Origin: JBFGFX01 sp965232455
GTDB lineage: Bacteria > Pseudomonadota > Gammaproteobacteria > Steroidobacterales > Woeseiaceae
Length of the DNA: 64,000 bases
Assembly (NCBI GenBank): GCA_965232455.1
Contig: OZ246981.1
Location: 4,402,001-4,466,000 of the forward strand
Direction of reading: 5' to 3'
The position numbers were made by a program, and so were the translations under genes. This document shows positions 36,544 through 44,827 of this stretch, in pieces. Under the pieces are notes generated by a model. The model was not told where the DNA came from. It saw nothing but the letters and a program-made list of their open reading frames with translations, and did not search any database. The stretch's first letter is position 1. Each line of letters opens with the position of its first letter.

Positions 36544-37095
36544 ATGAACGTTACGCCCCTGAAACAGCGGTTCATCCTGCATTTCGGCGAAATGGGCAGC
36601 CGCTGGGGCATCAGCCGGACGGTCGGCCAGATTTACGCTCTGCTGTACGTTTCCGACGCGCCGCTGCACGCGGACGCGATGGTGCATGCGCTAGGCCTGT
36701 CCCGCTCCAACGTCAGCATGGGACTGAAGGAGCTGCAGTCCTGGCGCCTCGTGCGCTCGCAGCACCTGCCCGGCGACCGGCGCGAATACTTCAGCGCCCC
36801 CGACGACGTCTGGGAGATCTTTCGGGTGTTGATGCAGGAACGCCGCAAGCGCGAAATCGATCCGACCCTGTCGATGCTGCGCGGCGCCCTCATGGACGAC
36901 GCGGTGGGTGACGACGATCAATATGCCGCCAAACGCATGCACGAGATGCTGGAGCTGATCGAACTCACCACGAGCTGGGTCGACGACGTGCAGGACCTGG
37001 CACCCAGCACCGTGGTGCAGCTCATGAAACTGGGCGGCGGCGTCAGCAAGTTCCTGAAACCGGTCGCGGACAGAAAATCCAAAACTGCTGGCTAG
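36544..37095 (+). CDS. GbsR/MarR-family transcriptional regulator
   Basis: A 183-residue winged-helix regulator of the GbsR/MarR group. The DNA-binding part is seen in HFGEMGSRWGISRTVGQIYALLYVS, ADAMVHALGLSRSNVSMGLKELQSWRLV and the wing QHLPGDRREYFSAPDDVWEIF. The C-terminal helices would mediate dimerisation. It is the first gene of an operon with cydAB (12 nt gap), has its own promoter, and a perfect palindrome covers the start of transcription; negative autoregulation and control of the oxidase are inferred. The effector is unknown; no cysteine cluster for redox sensing is seen in the protein. Confidence 0.9.
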   Translation: MNVTPLKQRFILHFGEMGSRWGISRTVGQIYALLYVSDAPLHADAMVHALGLSRSNVSMGLKELQSWRLVRSQHLPGDRREYFSAPDDVWEIFRVLMQERRKREIDPTLSMLRGALMDDAVGDDDQYAAKRMHEMLELIELTTSWVDDVQDLAPSTVVQLMKLGGGVSKFLKPVADRKSKTAG

Positions 37096-37107
37096 GGCGC
37101 ACATAAC

Positions 37108-38490
37108 ATGCTCGATTCACTGCTCCTCGCGCGCATCCAGTTTGCCGCCAACATAAGTTTCCACATCCTCTTTCCGATGATCTCCATCGCGCTGACGTGG
37201 ATGCTGCTGTTTTTCAAATGGCGTTATAACCGCAGCGGTGAGGACTACTGGATGAACGTCTACCGTCTGTTCGTCAAAGTTTTCGCGCTGACGTTTGCTC
37301 TCGGCGTCGTCAGCGGCATCACGATGAGTTTCCAATTCGGCACGAACTGGCCGGGATTCATGGAAACCGTCGGCAACATCGCGGGCCCGCTGCTGGCCTA
37401 CGAAGTGTTGACCGCGTTTTTCCTGGAAGCGTCGTTCCTGGGCGTCATGCTGTTCGGCTTCAACCGCGTCAGCAATCGTGTCCATACCCTGGCCACGCTG
37501 CTGGTCGCGATCGGCACGACACTGTCCGCATTTTGGATTCTGGCGCTCAATTCGTGGATGCAGACTCCGGCCGGCTTCGAGATGATCGACGGTCAGGCGC
37601 ACGCGACCGACTGGCTGGCGATCGTGTTCAACCCGTCGTTTCCCTACCGCCTCGTGCACACGCTGCTGGCGTCCGGTCTGACGGTTGCGTTCCTGATCGC
37701 GGGCCTGTCGGCTTACCGCTGGCTGGCCGGCGATCGGGCACGCTCGGTCATGGCCGGGATAAAAAGCGGCGTGTGGCTTGCCGTCGTGCTGACGCCAATC
37801 CAGATCGTGGCCGGTGACCTGCACGGCCTCAACACGCTCGAACACCAGCCGGCCAAGGTCGCGGCGATGGAAGGCCTGTGGGAAACGACGCACGGCGCCC
37901 CGCTCGTGTTGTTCGCGTTGCCCGATGAGGAAACGCGATCGAACCGGTTTGCCGTCGAGATACCCAAACTCGCCTCGCTGATCCTGACGCACGACCTGGA
38001 CGGCGAGGTCAGGGGACTCAACGATTTCGAGGACGCGCATCCACCGGTGGCGGCGGTGTTCTGGTCGTTTCGCATCATGGTGGCCACGGGTGTTCTGATG
38101 CTTCTCGTGTCCTGGGTCGCCGTGTGGCGGCTCCGTAGGGGACGTGAGCCTTCACCCTGGCTGGCTCGCGCGCTTGTCGCGATGACCTTTTCCGGGTGGC
38201 TGGGTGTCCTGAGCGGCTGGTACACAACCGAGATTGGCCGTCAGCCCTTCCTCGTCAGCGGCGTCATGCGAACCGCCGAGGCGTTGGGGCCTGCCAGCGC
38301 GGGCACCGTCATGACCACGCTGATTGCGTGGCTCACACTGTACGTCTTCCTCGTCACCGCGTACGTCGCCGTGCTTTTTTACCTGGCGCGGAACGCCGGC
38401 GCAAAAGAAGCGCTGCCGCGAGGCATCAATGCGCACGGCCCGGCCGGCACGCCTTTCATCGGTCCAAGGACGGAGCCATCGCATGCCTGA
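37108..38490 (+). CDS. cydA: cytochrome bd-type ubiquinol oxidase subunit I (CIO type)
   Basis: Subunit I of a cytochrome bd quinol oxidase, which reduces O2 to water with high affinity. The 460-residue length and short Q-loop, with IPKLASLILTHDLDGEVRGL, indicate the cyanide-insensitive (CioA) subtype rather than E. coli CydA (522). Heme ligands: H19 (ISFHILFP), a histidine in YRLVHTLLASG and the Met in LVSGVMRT. The quinol-oxidase signature normally reading GRQPW is GRQPF here. At least eight membrane helices are visible. It lies 12 nt after the regulator gene and overlaps cydB by 8 nt. Confidence 0.95.
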   Translation: MLDSLLLARIQFAANISFHILFPMISIALTWMLLFFKWRYNRSGEDYWMNVYRLFVKVFALTFALGVVSGITMSFQFGTNWPGFMETVGNIAGPLLAYEVLTAFFLEASFLGVMLFGFNRVSNRVHTLATLLVAIGTTLSAFWILALNSWMQTPAGFEMIDGQAHATDWLAIVFNPSFPYRLVHTLLASGLTVAFLIAGLSAYRWLAGDRARSVMAGIKSGVWLAVVLTPIQIVAGDLHGLNTLEHQPAKVAAMEGLWETTHGAPLVLFALPDEETRSNRFAVEIPKLASLILTHDLDGEVRGLNDFEDAHPPVAAVFWSFRIMVATGVLMLLVSWVAVWRLRRGREPSPWLARALVAMTFSGWLGVLSGWYTTEIGRQPFLVSGVMRTAEALGPASAGTVMTTLIAWLTLYVFLVTAYVAVLFYLARNAGAKEALPRGINAHGPAGTPFIGPRTEPSHA

Positions 38491-39517
38491 GCTGTTACCC
38501 GATCTTTCGCAGCCTTCCGGATGGCTGCCGCTAGCGTTCATGGTGATGATGGGGCTTGCGATGCTGGCCTACGTCGTGCTCGACGGCTTCGACCTCGGCG
38601 TGGGCGTGCTGCTGCCTTTGGCCACCGACGATGAAAAAGACCTGATGATCGCCTCTATCGGGCCGTTCTGGGACGCCAACGAAACCTGGTTGGTCATGGG
38701 TGTCGGTATCCTGTTGGTGGCGTTCCCGATGGCGCACGGCATCGTCCTGAGCGCGCTCTACCTGCCGGTGTCGCTGATGTTGATCGGATTGACGCTGCGC
38801 GGCGTCGCCTTCGACTTTCGCGTAAAGGCGCGGGCCGATCACAAGGCAGGATGGAACCGGGCGTTTTTCGCGGGCTCGTGCATCACCGCAGTGGCCCAAG
38901 GCTACATGCTGGGTGAACTGGTTCTGGGTTTTGAACTGTCGGTGTTCGCGACGGTGTTTTCCGGTTTCATCGGCCTCTGCCTCGCGTCCGGATACGCGCT
39001 GCTCGGCGCTTGCTGGCTGACCGCAAAAACGAGCGGCGAGCTGCAGCGGAAAGCCATACGCTGGGCGCGCAGAAGCGTTGTGCTGACGGCGTTCGGCGTC
39101 GCGGCCGTGTCGCTGATGACGCCGCTCTTGAGCAGAAGCATCTTCGATAAATGGTTCACGATCGAGAACCTCATTGTCGTCTGGCCGATTCCGCTCATCA
39201 CCGCGGTCCTGTTCGTCGTGCTCTGGCGCTCGCTGTCCCGCTTGCCCGTGCGGCTCGCGCAGGCCAACGAATACGGAATCTGGGTGCCGTTCTACACCAG
39301 CGTGGGCCTGTTCATGCTGGCGTTTCACGGACTTGCCTACAGCCTCTTTCCCTGGATCGTCGTTGACCGCCTGACCATCTGGGATGCGGCCGCGGCGGCG
39401 GAATCGCTGATGGTGATTTTCGTCGGCGCCGTTATCGTGCTGCCGATGATCGCCGCCTATTCGATTTTCGTTTACCGCGTATTCGGGGGCAAAGCGACGT
39501 TGCTCGAGTACTATTGA
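38483..39517 (+). CDS. cydB: cytochrome bd-type ubiquinol oxidase subunit II (CIO type)
   Basis: Subunit II of the oxidase, 344 residues with about eight membrane helices. Family features are AYVVLDGFDLGVGVLLPLA near the N-terminus, GPFWDANETWLV, and FRVKARADHKAGWNRAFFAGS. The start ATG 38483 overlaps the end of cydA (ATGCCTGA), giving translational coupling; a longer open frame to 38324 lies entirely inside cydA and was rejected. No small cydX-like gene is seen in the 39 nt before the convergent gene. Confidence 0.95.
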   Translation: MPELLPDLSQPSGWLPLAFMVMMGLAMLAYVVLDGFDLGVGVLLPLATDDEKDLMIASIGPFWDANETWLVMGVGILLVAFPMAHGIVLSALYLPVSLMLIGLTLRGVAFDFRVKARADHKAGWNRAFFAGSCITAVAQGYMLGELVLGFELSVFATVFSGFIGLCLASGYALLGACWLTAKTSGELQRKAIRWARRSVVLTAFGVAAVSLMTPLLSRSIFDKWFTIENLIVVWPIPLITAVLFVVLWRSLSRLPVRLAQANEYGIWVPFYTSVGLFMLAFHGLAYSLFPWIVVDRLTIWDAAAAAESLMVIFVGAVIVLPMIAAYSIFVYRVFGGKATLLEYY

Positions 39518-39556
39518 CGGACCGCGCTGACGCCCTTGGATGGAATACCGGTTCCG

Positions 39557-40111
39557 TCAGTCCGTAAATCGCGTCCGCCACCACAAGCCGAACCGGCTGC
39601 TGTAGCCGAAATCCTTGTGAGCGATCCGGTTTTGGCTGTCAACGACGTAGTACGTTGGAAAACCGAACACCTGCCAGTCCCGCGCGGTCCGATAATCGCC
39701 GAGAAGCACCGGTGCCTGCAGGTCGTGGTCTTCGGCATATCGGCGGACCTCCGCCTCGTCGCTCCAATCGAGCGCGACAAGCAGGATCGACAGCTCGTCC
39801 TCGCCTTGCGACCGGCGGGTTGCACGGACGTTGTGTGCGCTGGCGGCGCACACATGACACCAGGGCGCAAAAAAATAGACGAGCGTCGGCGTGCCCGTCG
39901 AGCCGTGAAGATCGACCGCGCCGCCGTCGAGAGTGGTGAGCGCCAGCGGCGGCGCCATCGTTCCGTCGGTTTCCAGAAGATTGCGTGTCTGAAAAAAGTA
40001 CACGGCCGAGAGTCCAGCCGCGAGGAACGCGATCTGCGCCAGCCAACCCGACAGCTTGCGCAAGCGGGACCACGGCCTAGACGGCGCCGGAGAATTCGAT
40101 ATGTCGTCCAT
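39557..40111 (-). CDS. membrane-anchored thioredoxin-like disulfide oxidoreductase
   Basis: A 184-residue protein with one N-terminal membrane anchor (about 24-41, LAQIAFLAAGLSAVYFFQ) and a periplasmic thioredoxin fold. The active site is WCHVC in FFAPWCHVCAASAHNV; the cis-proline strand is FGFPTYYVVDSQNRI. It resembles the TlpA/ResA/ScsD type of thiol-disulfide proteins and would act on periplasmic cysteines, perhaps in cytochrome or envelope protein maturation. It is convergent with cydB. The frame is open to 40249, but ATG 40111 puts the anchor at the expected place; the ribosome binding site is weak. Confidence 0.85.
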   Translation of the reverse strand: MDDISNSPAPSRPWSRLRKLSGWLAQIAFLAAGLSAVYFFQTRNLLETDGTMAPPLALTTLDGGAVDLHGSTGTPTLVYFFAPWCHVCAASAHNVRATRRSQGEDELSILLVALDWSDEAEVRRYAEDHDLQAPVLLGDYRTARDWQVFGFPTYYVVDSQNRIAHKDFGYSSRFGLWWRTRFTD

Positions 40112-40239
40112 GAGTTTGCTTAGCTTCTCAATGTAAACGGCTTGCGTCCACACAGTAGACCCTCGCCTTGCAGGTATTGTCACCCGGACGACGGGTGGTG
40201 ATACCATCCCAACGCCCGAAAACCTGGAATCTATCGCCA

Positions 40240-41460
40240 ATGTTGGCAAAGCTCGCCGAAATTCACCCTCTCCTGCCCACCGGAGCCGGCCTCCTAGTGC
40301 TGCTGCTCGGCGCCGTCGTTCTCGACCTCGTTGTCAAGCGTCTGCTGTTGGCCATCGTGCGCGCGTTTGCTGCGCGCACGGCCGTGACCTGGGACGACAC
40401 ACTGGTCCGGCACCGTGTATTCGAGCGGCTCGTCCATTTGGCGCCGGCCATCATCGTCTACATCGGCGTTGCGTTCGTGCCGGGGCTGCCCGACGGCGCC
40501 ACGCAGCTCATCCGCAACGTGGCCATGGGTTACGTGGTGCTGATGCTCACGATGGCGCTGTCGTCGATGCTGAGCGCGGCGAATGATATCTACGCGGCAA
40601 CGCCGATGGCCAGGGATCGGCCGCTCAAGGGGTTCGTACAGCTGATCCAGATCGTCGTCTGGGTCCTGGGTGGCGTGATGATCGTTGCCACAATCCTGGA
40701 GCGATCGCCGCTTTTGCTGCTCAGCGGCTTTGGCGCGATGACGGCCATCCTGCTGCTGGTCTTCAAGGACACGATCCTGTCGCTCGTTGCGAGCGTGCAG
40801 CTGACGGCGCAGGACATGGTGCGCGTCGGCGACTGGATCGAAATGCCGCAGTTCGGCGCCGACGGTGACGTAATCGACGTGCAGCTGCACACCGTCAAAG
40901 TGCAGAACTGGGACAAGACCATCACGACGATACCCACGCACCGGCTGATCACCGATTCGTTCAAGAACTGGCGCGGCATGTCGCAGACCGGGGCGCGGCG
41001 GATCAAACGCGCGATATACATCGACGTATCGTCCATCCGCTTTCAAACGAAAGAAGAAGTGGAGCACTTTCAGAGATTTTCGCTGCTGAAGAACTATATA
41101 AAAGGAAAGGAGCAGGAGCTGACCGACTTCAACGAGGCGCTTGCGGTCGAAGTCGATGAAGAAGTCAACAAACGGCGCCTCACGAACGTCGGGACGTTTC
41201 GCGCCTATACGCTGAACTACCTGAAGAATCACCCGGGGATCGATCAAGGGATGACGTTGATGGTGCGGCAGCTTGCGTCGGGGCCGGACGGCTTGCCTCT
41301 CGAGATCTATTGTTTTACGAATACCACGGTGTGGGCGGAATACGAGGGCATCCAATCCGACGTATTCGATCACCTTCTGGCCGTCGTGCCGGAATTCGGG
41401 CTGCGGCTGTTCCAGAATCCGGCGGGTTCCGACTTTGCGAATCTGAAACTGACCGCCTGA
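40240..41460 (+). CDS. mechanosensitive ion channel protein (MscS family, YbdG-like)
   Basis: A 406-residue inner-membrane channel. About five N-terminal helices (from PTGAGLLVLLLGAVVLDLVV) are followed by the pore helix/beta-domain region: GFGAMTAILLLVFKDTILSLVASVQLTAQDMVRVGDWIEM, then the MscS beta domain (DVQLHTVKVQNWDKTITTIPTHRL). The C-terminal domain contains long charged segments. The size and the DGDVIDVQLHTVKVQNWDKT region match the YbdG/MscM-like subgroup. It releases solutes under hypo-osmotic stress. ATG 40240 is preferred to a frame open to 40168. A bidirectional terminator follows. Confidence 0.92.
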   Translation: MLAKLAEIHPLLPTGAGLLVLLLGAVVLDLVVKRLLLAIVRAFAARTAVTWDDTLVRHRVFERLVHLAPAIIVYIGVAFVPGLPDGATQLIRNVAMGYVVLMLTMALSSMLSAANDIYAATPMARDRPLKGFVQLIQIVVWVLGGVMIVATILERSPLLLLSGFGAMTAILLLVFKDTILSLVASVQLTAQDMVRVGDWIEMPQFGADGDVIDVQLHTVKVQNWDKTITTIPTHRLITDSFKNWRGMSQTGARRIKRAIYIDVSSIRFQTKEEVEHFQRFSLLKNYIKGKEQELTDFNEALAVEVDEEVNKRRLTNVGTFRAYTLNYLKNHPGIDQGMTLMVRQLASGPDGLPLEIYCFTNTTVWAEYEGIQSDVFDHLLAVVPEFGLRLFQNPAGSDFANLKLTA

Positions 41461-41475
41461 GTCGATGCGACAAAA

Positions 41476-41504
41476 AGAGGGGCCGGGCGCGGCCCCTTCT
41501 TTCC
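41476..41504. terminator. bidirectional intrinsic terminator
   Basis: GGGGCC (41479-41484) pairs with GGCCCC (41491-41496) around GGGCGC, with an A-rich left flank (AAAAAGA) and a T-rich right flank (TTCTTT). It separates the convergent mscS-like and small basic secreted protein genes. Confidence 0.65.
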
Positions 41505-41521
41505 GCCTGCGTCACAGGCCT

Positions 41522-41833
41522 TTAGTAGTATCTACGATAAGACCTGTAACGGTATCCGTCGTAATACCAGTACGTGCGGTAGCGCCGGTGGTGACGGTAA
41601 CCGTACGGCCGGTAACGATAAGCGCGGTATCCGTGGCGATGCCGGTAATGCCGGCGGTGGACGAACCGAACTTCTGCGTCGTGCGTAGCCAACAGCGTCG
41701 TCGCCACGAGTGGTGCGACAAACTCCGATGCACTGGCATAACGTTCGCTTGCGTGTGCGTCGTTGGCCGACACCGCCAGTCCGCAAACCGCTATGAACCA
41801 GTACAACAGCATTACGCGCTTACTCGATAACAT
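41522..41833 (-). CDS. small secreted His/Tyr/Arg-rich protein
   Basis: A 103-residue protein. MLSSKRVMLLYWFIAVCGLAVSANDAHA is a signal peptide. The last 45 residues consist almost only of Arg, His and Tyr with some Gly (runs such as RRHYRHRHGYRAYRYRPYGY), a low-complexity tail typical of poorly known periplasmic proteins; metal or polyanion binding is possible but unproven. Three in-frame ATGs exist; 41833 was chosen because GGAG lies 7 nt before it, while at 41839 the spacing would be too short. Divergent from the DUF4136 lipoprotein; 264 nt between them hold no further gene. Confidence 0.7.
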   Translation of the reverse strand: MLSSKRVMLLYWFIAVCGLAVSANDAHASERYASASEFVAPLVATTLLATHDAEVRFVHRRHYRHRHGYRAYRYRPYGYRHHRRYRTYWYYDGYRYRSYRRYY

Positions 41834-42008
41834 TTCCATTCTCCATCTTCCGCTACACAATCCAGATGACCGTGCCGGTCATGGCGATATTTCGGATCGC
41901 GCGTCGTCAACGGCGCGAACCGCGAAATTTAGACGAAGAGTTACGAAACTCAATACGATCGATGAGAAAGGACGACGGAACTTTTGGAAAACTGCCGTCA
42001 TCGCGCGA

Positions 42009-42024
42009 TGTAACGAAATGTAAC
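42009..42024 (+). promoter_or_regulatory. RstA box upstream of DUF4136 lipoprotein
   Basis: TGTAAC (42009-42014) and TGTAAC (42019-42024) lie 10 bp apart. On the minus strand, bases 42022 to 42009 read TACATTTCGTTACA, which fits every fixed position of the E. coli RstA consensus TACATNTNGTTACA. The box lies about 75 nt before the ATG at 42098. An RstA-like regulator is encoded at 20112-20846. Confidence 0.6.
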
Positions 42025-42097
42025 CGGCGAATACGCCTCGAAATATATCTGCGTGGCGTCTGGTCTACGTGTTTGCGGGGTTACTGGAGGAAACACG

Positions 42098-42733
42098 ATG
42101 AACATCATTGCAACGAAGATCAAAACAGTTGTCCTGGCCTCGGCCGCGCTCTTAGTCGCCGCGTGCGCAACACCCATCAAGAGCACCATCGATCAGGCAA
42201 GCGACAGCGACATCAGCGCGTTCAAAACCTACGCATGGATCAGCGACGAACCCTATACGTCGGGCAACGCCGCACGGTCGGAGCTGATCAACCCGTTGAA
42301 CTTCCGGCGCGTCCGGGAGGGCATCGAGGAAGAACTCAATCGAAAAGGCTACGTCAAGACGGCGCAGAACGAGGCGGACTTTGTTCTCGGTTTCACGCTC
42401 GGTGCTCGCGATCGTGTTCGGGTTCAGCATTATTACGACAACTTCGGATACCGCTATTTCGGAAACTACGGTCGCTTCGGATTCCGGCCGGGCATCGGCA
42501 TTACCTCGAGCGTTCGCACCGTTACAGAAGGCACGCTCGCCGTGGATCTTTTCGACAACCGCACCCGCGAAGCGATCTGGCATGGAGTCGCCACGAGATC
42601 GCTCAGCGGTGACGCGAACGGCCAGGAACTCATTATGGAAGCCGTTGCTGCACTCATCGGACCGATCCCCGCACGTCCGATGATGTCCGCAAACCTGCGC
42701 GACGTTGCCCCGCCCCATGAGGCAGCGATGTAA
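42098..42733 (+). CDS. DUF4136 domain-containing lipoprotein
   Basis: A 211-residue lipoprotein: MNIIATKIKTVVLASAALLVAAC has a clean lipobox (LVAAC), then the DUF4136 domain, recognisable from DISAFKTYAWISDEP near the start, REGIEEELNRKGYVKT, DFVLGFTLGARDRV and GTLAVDLFDNRTREAIWHGVA. The function of the family is unknown; members sit in the outer membrane of proteobacteria. A strong ribosome binding site (GGAGGAA) precedes ATG 42098, an RstA-box match lies upstream and a strong terminator follows, so it is a single-gene unit. Confidence 0.9.
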   Translation: MNIIATKIKTVVLASAALLVAACATPIKSTIDQASDSDISAFKTYAWISDEPYTSGNAARSELINPLNFRRVREGIEEELNRKGYVKTAQNEADFVLGFTLGARDRVRVQHYYDNFGYRYFGNYGRFGFRPGIGITSSVRTVTEGTLAVDLFDNRTREAIWHGVATRSLSGDANGQELIMEAVAALIGPIPARPMMSANLRDVAPPHEAAM

Positions 42734-42746
42734 GTGCGCGGAGGTC

Positions 42747-42778
42747 GGGGGCGGCCTGCCAGGGCCGCCCCCTTTTTT
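42747..42778. terminator. intrinsic terminator after DUF4136 gene
   Basis: GGGGGCGGCC (42747-42756) and GGCCGCCCCC (42763-42772) form a perfect 10-bp stem with a 6-nt loop, followed by six T. It ends the lipoprotein transcript and lies just downstream of the convergent pdsS gene. Confidence 0.88.
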
Positions 42779-42787
42779 CACCGTACT

Positions 42788-44824
42788 TTATCCGGAGCCG
42801 CCGCGGGCGGGCAGGTCGATCGTAAAAACGACGCCGTCATTTTCGTTGCTTGCCGTAATGTTGCCGTCATGGCCTTCCGCGATTATTCGCGCGATGTAGA
42901 GTCCAAGTCCAAGGTGCTCGCCGGCTTTGCCGGCATCGCCCGGTCGGACCGAAACCATAGAATCGAACAACTGTGCGCGCATGCGGTCCGGCAGCGGCGG
43001 CCCGGGATTGTGCACGGAAAGCCGATACCGATCGTTGCTGCGCGTCAGGTGAATGAGGATTTCGTCGCCGTCGCCGCTGAAGCCCACGGCGTTGTCGACC
43101 AGTTTGTCCAGCAGCTGCATGAGGAGCTCCGGCGATCCTCGTAACATTGCACTGTCGATATCGGTATCGAATCGAAAGCGCCGGTTCGTCCACGCGCTTG
43201 CGTAGGAGGACGCTGCCGTCTCCACGGCGGCGCACAGATCGAACGTTTCCGCTTCGCTCATTTTCATGAGTTCCTCCACGCGGCTGGCCTCGCTCATGGC
43301 GTCGAGGATTTTTTTCAGCCGGGAGGCGCCGTCGCGCGCACGCGCCGTGTATTGCGCCGCCTCGTCGGTGAGCGTTTCGTGTTCGAGATTTTCGAGAGAC
43401 GAGCTGACAATCGTGAGCGGCGTGCGGAGTTCATGGGACAGTTTTGAAGCCAGCGTACGCAGGTATTCGTTGTAGTTCCCCAGCTGACGCAACACGCTGG
43501 AAAAACTTCGTGACAGATCGCCGATTTCGTCGCCCGACAGCGCGCTCGGCAGCGACAGCGGCATGGCGTCGTCATCAAGGGCCCTTTCAGCCGCTGCACT
43601 CAGGCGACGAATCCTGAGCGACAGCCAGCTGGCGTAGCCCAGCAGCGCAATCGCAACGCCGAGGGTGGCAATCAGTGTGAAGTTCATCAATCGTCCGAGC
43701 GCCGTGTTGGTCAAACTCAGAATGGCGTCGGTGCCCTGCTGCAGGATGACTGCGCCCGTTTGCACGCTTCCCGACCATACGGGTTGTGCAACCGCCACCA
43801 CCGCTCGACCGGTCTCGGCGGACCGGAACCAGGCGCCGTCCGCTCTGCCGTTCAAGGCGTTCGCGACGTAGAGCTGGCGCTCCCTGCCGATGGGATTCGG
43901 TTCCGCAAACGCGGCTTCCTCTCCCGCTTCCAGCAGCGCATTGTAGGCGATGCGCAGCCAGCCCGGACCCGTCGGACTCGAGCGATCGCCGGTAAGCCGC
44001 CCCGCGCTGGCCAGGCGCCAGCCCGCGCGGTCGGTGACGATCAATCGAAGGTCTTCCTGCGCGTAGCCGCCGATGACGCTGGTCAAGACCGGGGATATCG
44101 TAATCAGGCGTCCGGGTGACGGGCCGTCGAAACTCGAACTGCGGATCCCCGGCGCGTCGGCCGATTTCGTGTTGGTGACGACCAGCCCGAGGTATTCGCT
44201 CAACAACTGCCGCGGGATACGCGCTTCGAGGCGAAACCCAGAGGGCATGTTGCGCCAGTGGGCCTGAATGCGGCTTTCTTCGACGAGCCGTCCGTCCAAC
44301 CGGCGCCGGCCGATCAGTGCGCCGGGGGCTTCGGTCGTAAAAACGTACTCGTTCCGATTGCCTTCCGCGTCGACGCTGATCAGTTCGACCACATCCGAAA
44401 ACAAGGTCTCCTGCGCCACCGAAGGCTCGGCAAACACCACGGTTGAGTCTCGAACTTCGGCCATCATGAACAGACTTTGACCAAACGCGCCGAAGGCGTA
44501 TCGGATACTGCCGTCGATCCCGCGCAGCGTGCGCAGGGAGGCGTCTTCGAGCGTCCAGTCGTCCCGGTAGCCGTCGATCAGGGGCTCGACCTCGAGCGGG
44601 TGGGCGTAAATCTGGCTGTCCCGATACGTGCCGTCGGTGCCGGACTCGAGAAAGTCCGCCGGAAACTGCGAGAGTGAGTCGGCAATCGCCCGCGCCGTGC
44701 CGCCAAGCATGTTCTGCTGACCTTCCCGCAGCGCCGACTCGGTTTCGCGGATGAATTGACAGCCCGACCAGGGCAGCACCAGCGTCAGCAGGCTGACCAG
44801 CAATAGCTGACGTCTGAGGTTCAT
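42788..44824 (-). CDS. pdsS: proteobacterial dedicated sortase system histidine kinase
   Basis: A 678-residue membrane histidine kinase. A first hydrophobic helix (about 5-22) precedes a long periplasmic sensor region (about 25-375), a second helix (about 381-400), a HAMP segment, the box KLSHELRTPLTIVSSSLENL with H464, and an ATPase domain with KLVDNAVGFSGDGDE and the G box EHLGLGLYIARIIAEGHDG. Sensor length, position beside its regulator and divergence from a VIT/VWA sortase substrate and class-GN sortase identify it as the kinase of the dedicated sortase system described by comparative genomics. It lies 3 nt after pdsR and is co-transcribed with it. Confidence 0.9.
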   Translation of the reverse strand: MNLRRQLLLVSLLTLVLPWSGCQFIRETESALREGQQNMLGGTARAIADSLSQFPADFLESGTDGTYRDSQIYAHPLEVEPLIDGYRDDWTLEDASLRTLRGIDGSIRYAFGAFGQSLFMMAEVRDSTVVFAEPSVAQETLFSDVVELISVDAEGNRNEYVFTTEAPGALIGRRRLDGRLVEESRIQAHWRNMPSGFRLEARIPRQLLSEYLGLVVTNTKSADAPGIRSSSFDGPSPGRLITISPVLTSVIGGYAQEDLRLIVTDRAGWRLASAGRLTGDRSSPTGPGWLRIAYNALLEAGEEAAFAEPNPIGRERQLYVANALNGRADGAWFRSAETGRAVVAVAQPVWSGSVQTGAVILQQGTDAILSLTNTALGRLMNFTLIATLGVAIALLGYASWLSLRIRRLSAAAERALDDDAMPLSLPSALSGDEIGDLSRSFSSVLRQLGNYNEYLRTLASKLSHELRTPLTIVSSSLENLEHETLTDEAAQYTARARDGASRLKKILDAMSEASRVEELMKMSEAETFDLCAAVETAASSYASAWTNRRFRFDTDIDSAMLRGSPELLMQLLDKLVDNAVGFSGDGDEILIHLTRSNDRYRLSVHNPGPPLPDRMRAQLFDSMVSVRPGDAGKAGEHLGLGLYIARIIAEGHDGNITASNENDGVVFTIDLPARGGSG

Positions 44825-44827
44825 GGG

